Shown here piece by piece: positions 58,224 through 64,000 of a stretch of 64,000 bases of DNA. The notes beneath the pieces were generated by a model that saw only the letters and a list, made by a program, of their open reading frames with translations, had not been told where the DNA came from and did not search any database. The stretch covers positions 2,972,501-3,036,500 of the forward strand of contig BRXU01000010.1 of assembly GCA_030267565.1 (NCBI GenBank), read 5' to 3'. Each line of letters starts with the position of its first letter. Positions within the stretch are counted from its first letter, which is position 1. This DNA is from Pleodorina starrii (taxonomy: Eukaryota > Chlorophyta > Chlorophyceae > Chlamydomonadales > Volvocaceae). The position numbers and the translations under genes are program-made.

Positions 58224-59282
58224 ATGCCACGCACCTCCCACATTCCAGATTCTGCTTATGAAGACTCCATCTACTCAGCCAAATTGTCCGAAACTAGCAA
58301 GGCTACGTACGTCAACCGTCTACACACCATCGTCAAGTGCCTCTCCAACGCTGGTTTCCCTGCCACAATCGACTTTGCACTTCAAAACCCACAGCAAACG
58401 TTTGACGCTATTTGCCGCCAGTACAAAGAAACCCATACTCAGAAAGCCCTGGTCACAGCTATCACATCTGTCCTTCGACACCATCACAACCTTCCCACAT
58501 CATATTGCCCTGCCAAAGAGGCTTGGCGGACCTTACAAGAATCAGTTACTACCAAGGCCAATGAACGTTATGAAAACAACACTGCAACCCCACGGCAACA
58601 GGACGCAATGGTACCTTGGGAAAAGGTCCTTGAAGCACGCGACAAGCTTGACAAGGCAAGCCGCGAATATCTCTTGCTCTGCATGTACACCATGCAACCC
58701 CCACTCCGAGCCGACTTCAACGCCCTTTTCGTCCACTACGCAGAGCCAACGCCAGCTCAGATTCACGACAACCCCAACTACATTGTGCTCACTGACACCG
58801 CGAACAAGCTGGTTCTGCACGAGTGGAAAACAAAGACCAAGTCAAATCCTGTTCTCGAGAAGAGTTTGCCAGATGATCTAGTCAGGGTCATTCGGGACAG
58901 CCTTGCAAGAGAGCCTCGCAAGTACCTCTTTGAAACCGTCTACAAAGAACCTTACAAGCCTCAGCCTTACATCGTGTGGGTGGGACGGGTTTTAAAAAAA
59001 ATGTTTGGAAAAACTCTTGGTATATCCACTCTGCGTCACTCTTACATCAACTCATTACAACTAGAGAAAATGACCGTCGCTCAGCGCGAACAGATCGCCC
59101 ATGATATGGGCCATAGTCTGATTATGCAACTGCGGTACCGCCACTTAAACTTGCCTCCATCTACTCCAGCATTGCCAGGTTCAACTGAACAAGAACAGCT
59201 GAAACAGCTTGTTTCCAAACTTACGGGGGTATTGACTGCCGATGAACTGGCGCTCCTCAAGGGGCTTGGTCGTGCTTTGTAA
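58224..59282 (+). CDS. Tyrosine recombinase (right arm copy)
   Basis: Mirror image of 56225-57283 with the same 352 residues, including Arg270, His297 and Tyr305. It points away from the centre, so the two copies are divergent and start 470 bp from the axis on each side. Confidence 0.85.
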   Translation: MPRTSHIPDSAYEDSIYSAKLSETSKATYVNRLHTIVKCLSNAGFPATIDFALQNPQQTFDAICRQYKETHTQKALVTAITSVLRHHHNLPTSYCPAKEAWRTLQESVTTKANERYENNTATPRQQDAMVPWEKVLEARDKLDKASREYLLLCMYTMQPPLRADFNALFVHYAEPTPAQIHDNPNYIVLTDTANKLVLHEWKTKTKSNPVLEKSLPDDLVRVIRDSLAREPRKYLFETVYKEPYKPQPYIVWVGRVLKKMFGKTLGISTLRHSYINSLQLEKMTVAQREQIAHDMGHSLIMQLRYRHLNLPPSTPALPGSTEQEQLKQLVSKLTGVLTADELALLKGLGRAL

Positions 59283-59341
59283 GAACATCCTTTACACCCT
59301 ATTCTCCCCACTGTTTTGTGCGTCAAAGCCAGGGGATATCA

Positions 59342-60979
59342 TTAAGCTGGGTTATATGATATCTTGCTATAGGGGCTCGAGAGTAGATCGTTGACATCGC
59401 TCGGATACTCTGCAATGTCGGCCAGCATTGGGGTGGCGGGTCCTGGCGCAAATGACACGGCAATGCACCGGTCACGGGCGTCGTACGCATACCTGCGATG
59501 CCACACACCATTCTCATCTGGCACAACAAACTCTGTCTGCTCAAACATCTGCGCAAACGCCTCTTGGTTTTCCGCAAACATTGCCTCAAATTCGGTTGAG
59601 ATCTGCACAGGTACCTGCTCTGGAGAGCATGTCGCTCTGGGGTGCTGCTCAAAGTACTGTGCCACTGTTGCTACAGGTGGTGGGACCTTGAGAAAATTGG
59701 TGTGTGCAAAACTCTTGTGCAACGCCACCTTGATCACGTCTGTTGCCAAAGCCCCCAATACTCTGGGCTTTAGTGTCTTGGCTGCCTTGACCTCGGGCTT
59801 TCCATGTGCAGCGTACAGCCCCTTGAGGAGGGGGCGGTTCACATAGTGGTCGGGTGGAATTGCATCTAGCTGTACCAGCCGTGTATTGGGCTGCACAATG
59901 TAGCCACTCGACCCTGATGCAGCCACATCGTCGAGCACTTGCATCAGCTCCCTAACAAAGACCTCCAGCAACGGCTGGTGTTGCCCCAGCTCGTCCATGT
60001 GCTTGGCCCTGCAGCAGGATGGGTCAAACACAGACTCGGCCACTGTGGGCGGGGGCTTCTCCCTGTACACATCCGTCATCTCACACTGCCATTGTGACAC
60101 AAGAAGCGCAAACCATGTTAAAACCACGTTGAACACATGTTCCTCCAGTGCGTTGACAGTCCGGAAAGTGACGGATCCACTCCCGTCGTTCACGTTGTGG
60201 TACTCGGTCTCTATGTTTACACGACTTCCCCAACAACGGTTGCGGAGGTTCTGAGTGCACGTGCAGTACCGCAGGTTGCTACGACAGCTGTCGATTGCCT
60301 CGCGAGATATGTGGTCTACCGCCAACAAACGAGCCGTTCCTGCCGGGTTGAGTCTAGAGTAGTATGGAAGGCCTGCAGCCATGCGGGACACATCGTAACG
60401 CACCAGCGTCCCATTTGGCAACTTTAACTTGATGAATGGGTACCGCTTGTCGTTGTCAATGTCAGTCTGTGTGAGGTATACGTCATAGTAAGACAGGATT
60501 TGCGCCACATCCTCATCCACCTTGTATGCTGCCGGATCCAGCAATGCAAGCTTGTCGGCTTGCACCAACTGGGGTGGCAAGTCGGGCTGTGGACGCTCGT
60601 TGGCCGGCAGCTTTGGTGCTGCAAACAAGTCCTGTATCTCCCTGTACGCCACATCAGTGCTAAACAGCCGTGACAGTATGCGGTTTGCCATAACCCGTAT
60701 ACTGTTTATGCTGGTATAGGGACCATTGCTCTTGTTGATTAGCACCGCACCGTCATTTACGATATCCTTCAAGGCAGCGGGGAGAGGAACTGGAATGGCC
60801 TTTTGTGTTGAGACCATCATGTCCCCTTCCCTGTGAAGAGCGTAGTGCAGCTCTGCCCCAGGTGTGCTCAACACAGCCAGCAGAATGTATGCTGTTTTGC
60901 TCTCGGCATCCTTGCACGGATCCAGTTGCTGTAGCTTTGCTTCGACTCGAGCACGGGTGATAGGCTGTGCGGTCGTCAT
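59342..60979 (-). CDS. HNH-motif protein (right arm copy)
   Basis: Mirror image of 54528-56165, identical 545-residue product, converging on the recombinase gene of its own arm. Confidence 0.65.
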   Translation of the reverse strand: MTTAQPITRARVEAKLQQLDPCKDAESKTAYILLAVLSTPGAELHYALHREGDMMVSTQKAIPVPLPAALKDIVNDGAVLINKSNGPYTSINSIRVMANRILSRLFSTDVAYREIQDLFAAPKLPANERPQPDLPPQLVQADKLALLDPAAYKVDEDVAQILSYYDVYLTQTDIDNDKRYPFIKLKLPNGTLVRYDVSRMAAGLPYYSRLNPAGTARLLAVDHISREAIDSCRSNLRYCTCTQNLRNRCWGSRVNIETEYHNVNDGSGSVTFRTVNALEEHVFNVVLTWFALLVSQWQCEMTDVYREKPPPTVAESVFDPSCCRAKHMDELGQHQPLLEVFVRELMQVLDDVAASGSSGYIVQPNTRLVQLDAIPPDHYVNRPLLKGLYAAHGKPEVKAAKTLKPRVLGALATDVIKVALHKSFAHTNFLKVPPPVATVAQYFEQHPRATCSPEQVPVQISTEFEAMFAENQEAFAQMFEQTEFVVPDENGVWHRRYAYDARDRCIAVSFAPGPATPMLADIAEYPSDVNDLLSSPYSKISYNPA

Positions 60980-61009
60980 TTTGATGGGTTTTTGGATGCC
61001 ATCAACGCT

Positions 61010-61019
61010 CCCTTTTATG
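61010..61019 (-). promoter_or_regulatory. TATA-like box of the HNH-motif gene (right arm)
   Basis: Mirror of 54488-54497 (CATAAAAGGG on the minus strand), 30 bp before the start at 60979. Confidence 0.65.
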
Positions 61020-61095
61020 TGGCTGCCTGCTGTTCAAAGCATATAGACTACCTTAGGTGCGGCTGCGGCTGAAACTCAACTAGAGTGAAGCGTGT

Positions 61096-61263
61096 CTATC
61101 CATACAAACGTTCGTAAATAAACCCGTACTCATGGGCTGGCTTTACAGGAGGCTGTGTGCCTGCAGGCACAGACGCCAGCTTTACAGGGGCAGTAGAGGG
61201 CTGCTGCTTCACAGGATTCACAGGGACTGCCGTGGGTGTGCAGGTGGACACGAGACCGCCCAT
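61096..61263 (-). CDS. Possible small Pro/Val-rich protein (right arm)
   Basis: Mirror copy of 54244-54411; same doubts. Confidence 0.2.
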   Translation of the reverse strand: MGGLVSTCTPTAVPVNPVKQQPSTAPVKLASVPAGTQPPVKPAHEYGFIYERLYG

Positions 61264-61616
61264 TGGTTCTGCTTGCTGTTTCAAATCCAATAGCCACCCT
61301 TAGGTGCAGCCGACCGAATGCGGTCGCCCTGCTTGCTTACAGCGACTGGGAACGCAGCAGGCAGCAGCCACACACACAGCCAAGACCTATTCAGAAGGCC
61401 GCCGATACAGTCTAAGAGGTGGTAGAGTGTAAAGAGGTGTAAAAGGTGTAAAAGGAAAAATAGAAACTTTTATAGAAAGGGGCACATGCCCCCAAGTACT
61501 GTGGTGGTGGGGGAGAAGTTACCCCAAGTGCGTTTACACCTTTTACACCTTTTACACCTTTTACACCTTTTACACCTTTCTTTGCCCTGGTATACGGTTG
61601 GTTCAATTAGAGCATG

Positions 61617-61745
61617 GTGCGGCAGTGTAACATCAGGCAGCGGGCAGCGGGCAGCGGGCAGCGGGCAGCGGGCAGCGGGCAGCGGGCAGCGGGCAGCGGG
61701 CAGCGGGCAGCGGGCAGCGAGCAGCAGGCAGCGAGCAGCGGAGCT
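61617..61745 (-). repeat. 7-bp GCTGCCC tract (right arm, two units longer)
   Basis: Mirror of 53776-53877; 14 bp longer by arm arithmetic, the one clear difference between the arms. Confidence 0.9.
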
Positions 61746-62046
61746 GTACCATTTTCGCATTAAACGCGAATCCGCATCAGCAGGGCGGCTAGTCGCTGTA
61801 TTAAAAATAATTATATCAACTCGCAAACATTCCCCACAAATACGTGCGACAAAACCGGTTGCCATTTACGAGTACCGTGCGACTGGAAGCGGTACAATGC
61901 AATACATGTTCCTAACATCATCGGCTCGCAGCGCCAGTATAATAAAACAATCAAAGTATAAGTTATTGTAACAAGCCATTATTGCTGTACTGGAAAGCGT
62001 CTTACCGTATTCGCGACCTCCCCGCATGTAGCGCGAGGTCGGATAT

Positions 62047-62890
62047 CTGGCCGTACACTTACTATCAACGCCTCGTTCCATCATATCAAATTAGCTGCCG
62101 GAGCAAAGCCCGCGCCATTAAAGAGCGACTAATGCGCACGCCCGGTATGTTTGGGGGGATGGGTTGGCTGCCCGAGACTAAGCCACTGACGTACACTCTC
62201 CCGTAGCCGGATCTGCGATTTCCTTGTTTGCAGTCGGCGCGCTTTTCAGCCCGACATGCTTTATCGCTGGAACTCCTCCGCCTGTCGTGCTGGGGGGGAA
62301 TGGGGCGCGCCGTTTGCCGCAGTGCAGCGTGGTAGCTGGCGCCCTTCGTATCGCCCGTAGGCAGCCCCACCCGTTGAGAGAGAGTGCCTCGCGTTCATTT
62401 CACAGCCGTCGCAGTCGTTTGTTTTGAAGGTGAATACGTCAAGTGATGCTGTTGCCGGCCTGTCCTTGGCCTGAACTGCTGGCGCCCTTCGGTCCTGCGT
62501 ATCCAGCGCGCCGCAATTAGTATTTCGCACGGCAGCATTCCTGCCCGTCGTCACGGCATGCGTGTTGAGTTATGGCAAAGTTTGGTGGTCGTGCATCTGG
62601 CCGTACAATGTCTTTCGACGCCTCGTTAAATCAAATCACATTAAATGCCGCAGCAAAGCCCGGCGTTCAATCAAATCACATTAAATGCCGTAGCAAAGCC
62701 CGCGCCACTAAAGAGCGACTAATGGGCGCGCACGGCTTGGGGGAATGGGTTGGCTGCCCGAGACTAAGCCGTTGACATACCCGTCCCGTTAGCCGGATCG
62801 CGACACCTTTGCTTGCTGTCGGTGCGCTTCAGCCCGACATGCTTTATTGCCGGGGCTTTTCCCGCCTGTCGTGCTTGGAGGGACGGTGCG
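62047..62890 (+). repeat. Diverged direct duplication of ~280 bp
   Basis: Copies at ~62047-62330 and ~62595-62890 share ATCTGGCCGTACA, CAACGCCTCGTT/CGACGCCTCGTT, AGCAAAGCCCGCGCCA, AAAGAGCGACTAATG, GGTTGGCTGCCCGAGACTAA, AGCCCGACATGCTTTAT and CGCCTGTCGTGCT. Between them, ATTAAATGCCG...AGCAAAGCCC is duplicated again at ~62640-62700. Confidence 0.75.
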
Positions 62891-63064
62891 CGCCGTGTGC
62901 CGTACAGTGCAGTCGCTGGCTCCGTTCGGTCCGTAGGTTTTCGTGCCGCATAAGGCATAGCATGCGTGTCTTCAGTTGTACCCCGTTGCACGGCTCGGCG
63001 CCTTCGTTCGTTCATCCCTAGCCCGCTTTGCTAGCAAGCTTCGGTCTGGGGGGGGAGTGAGGCG

Positions 63065-63108
63065 CCTACGTGGCCGAACCGTCCCACCGACGGCCGTTTA
63101 CCCTGACA
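63065..63108 (+). repeat. 44-bp direct repeat, copy 1, with palindrome
   Basis: Starts CCTACGTGGCCGAACCGTCC and ends TTTACCCTGACA; identical to 63804-63847. In this copy it runs into a perfect 22-bp palindrome at 63099-63120 (half-site TACCCTGACAG). Confidence 0.9.
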
Positions 63109-63803
63109 GCTGTCAGGGTAAATCAGCGTCACTGAGAAACTGGCGTCGGGCAATGTCAGTTGAATCCGTTAGCGAGGCGGTTGGCGACTAAGTGCAAGCG
63201 CAAACCGTTATTGCTGCGAAAGCCGTATTTATTGTCTTTGTGAGCATCCTGGATGTGACTTTACGACGAATACGTCGGAGCTTCGAAAGGGCGGCTCTAG
63301 GGACGCCGCCTGTGTTGTGTCGGAGGGGCCTTATGAGCTGGCCCTGTATCAGTCCGCGAGGGCGCTGTTAGCGTCACCTTGAGGCATTGTCTGCTTGCAG
63401 CTATGCAGGGGTTACCCTACCCCGTAGAGCCCTAGGCTCTCGGGCGTTGTTTGTAGTGTGGTAGAATGTAGTTTTGGCGCCATGCATGGACCTCGGCCGC
63501 CGGCCGGCTCTGCTGCTCATCCTGTAACTAGTTCGTCTGAGCTTTGCCAATGTGGACTCTGGACCTAGCCAAACAGCACGGTCGCCTCGCGGCTCATCAA
63601 CGGCAGCCGTGGCGCTGGGGGACGCCTCAATGCCGCCTCTGCTGCTCGACACTCGTCGCTTCCGCCGCCGTCTTCTGCCTACTTCCTGAGGCCTTCCGAC
63701 AGTCAGCGTGCCCATCAGATGCTCCTTCCGTTTAGCTGTATCATGAACGTCACCGCGGCAGTGGGGAGGCGCCCAGCAGCGGACGATCAACGTCATCGTC
63801 CGC

Positions 63804-63847
63804 CCTACGTGGCCGAACCGTCCCACCGACGGCCGTTTACCCTGACA
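63804..63847 (+). repeat. 44-bp direct repeat, copy 2
   Basis: Identical to 63065-63108, but the palindrome's second half is missing: CCGGGCTC follows. Confidence 0.9.
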
Positions 63848-64000
63848 CCGGGCTCCCCAATCGCCTTCCGGTCCTCCCAACGGTATTCCGGGCCCTTTGA
63901 AGGCCTTGTCGGCCCTCCAAAGGCGTTCTGGGGCTCTAAAACGGCCTTCAGGGCCCTCTGATCGCCTTCCAGGCCTTCCAAAGGATTCCAGCCCACAGAG

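Larger units (their letters stand above)
57754..62033. repeat. Right arm of giant palindrome (terminal inverted repeat)
   Basis: The 4280 bp mirror 53488-57753; positions map as x to 115507 minus x up to the GCTGCCC tract, after which the offset is 14. The arm ends at CATGTAGCG (62033). Beyond it the two flanks are unrelated. Intervals of this arm without genes (60980-62033) hold the mirror images of the repeats described for the left arm. Confidence 0.97.
62034..64000. other. GC-rich gene-poor flank of the palindrome
   Basis: No credible gene on either strand. The composition differs from the rest of the window. It holds diverged direct repeats (62047-62330 against 62595-62890), a 44-bp repeat, a 22-bp palindrome and degenerate GGCCTTC-type repeats at 63890-63990. 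It is either the far end of the viral genome, next to the second terminal repeat, or host chromosome. Confidence 0.6.

Noticed and set aside
53488..62033. Palindrome as a pure assembly artefact
   Set aside because: Not excluded, but the arms differ by two 7-bp units and have unrelated flanks, which a simple reverse-complement join of the same reads would not readily give.

Overview
The window looks like a stretch of a nucleocytoplasmic large DNA virus (giant virus) genome, free or integrated, tied to a green alga of the Chlamydomonadales (volvocine) type. Viral hallmarks: a B-family DNA polymerase (37776-41198), a D5-type primase-helicase (42131-45187), an RPB3/RPB11 fusion RNA polymerase subunit (34791-36755), a giant-virus Ser/Thr kinase (12848-14188), an OTU protease-like protein (5218-7662), two C2H2 zinc-finger proteins of a giant-virus type, a thioredoxin-fold protein and a family of GIY-YIG-like (T5orf172-type) proteins. 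Host signals: a pherophorin-like secreted glycoprotein (3057-3869), ankyrin proteins of a form I associate with Chlamydomonas relatives (9751-11768 and 24581-25252), a tRNA-derived SINE with a target-site duplication (25727-26138), a Fanzor/TnpB-like remnant (3951-4205) and a gene with eight readable GT-AG introns (30409-32987). I cannot name the virus lineage from sequence alone.

Layout. 1-7.7 kb: hypothetical genes, a deaminase-like fragment, the pherophorin, the Fanzor remnant and the OTU protein. 7.7-24.4 kb: a gene island (EamA transporter, ankyrins, zinc finger, kinase) between two arrays of one ~159-bp repeat, short and inverted at 7.7-8.36 kb, more than 10 kb long at 14.17-24.36 kb. 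24.5-34.7 kb: mosaic of ankyrin-like gene, SINE, tail-fibre-like protein, possibly spliced cysteine-rich gene, thioredoxin-like gene and intron-rich gene, with many short tandem repeats. 34.7-45.2 kb: compact core replication/transcription block. 45.2-53.5 kb: expansion of GIY-YIG genes and decayed copies set among repeat cassettes (CCAAT-containing decamers, a TATA-like box, 15-bp repeats, 105/106-bp repeats). 53.49-62.03 kb: a spacerless palindrome with ~4.27-kb arms, each carrying a divergently placed tyrosine recombinase and an HNH-motif protein. 62.03-64.0 kb: GC-rich, gene-poor repeats.

The core genes form the viral replication and transcription machinery. The palindrome is best read as two terminal inverted repeats joined end to end (concatemer, circle or integrated circle), with the recombinase and HNH protein as candidates for handling genome ends. 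Repeats of ~10 bp, many carrying ATTGG/CCAAT, recur just upstream of TATA-like boxes and may be phased promoter elements. The intron-rich gene, SINE and pherophorin show that host DNA entered this genome, or that the virus sits in a host chromosome.
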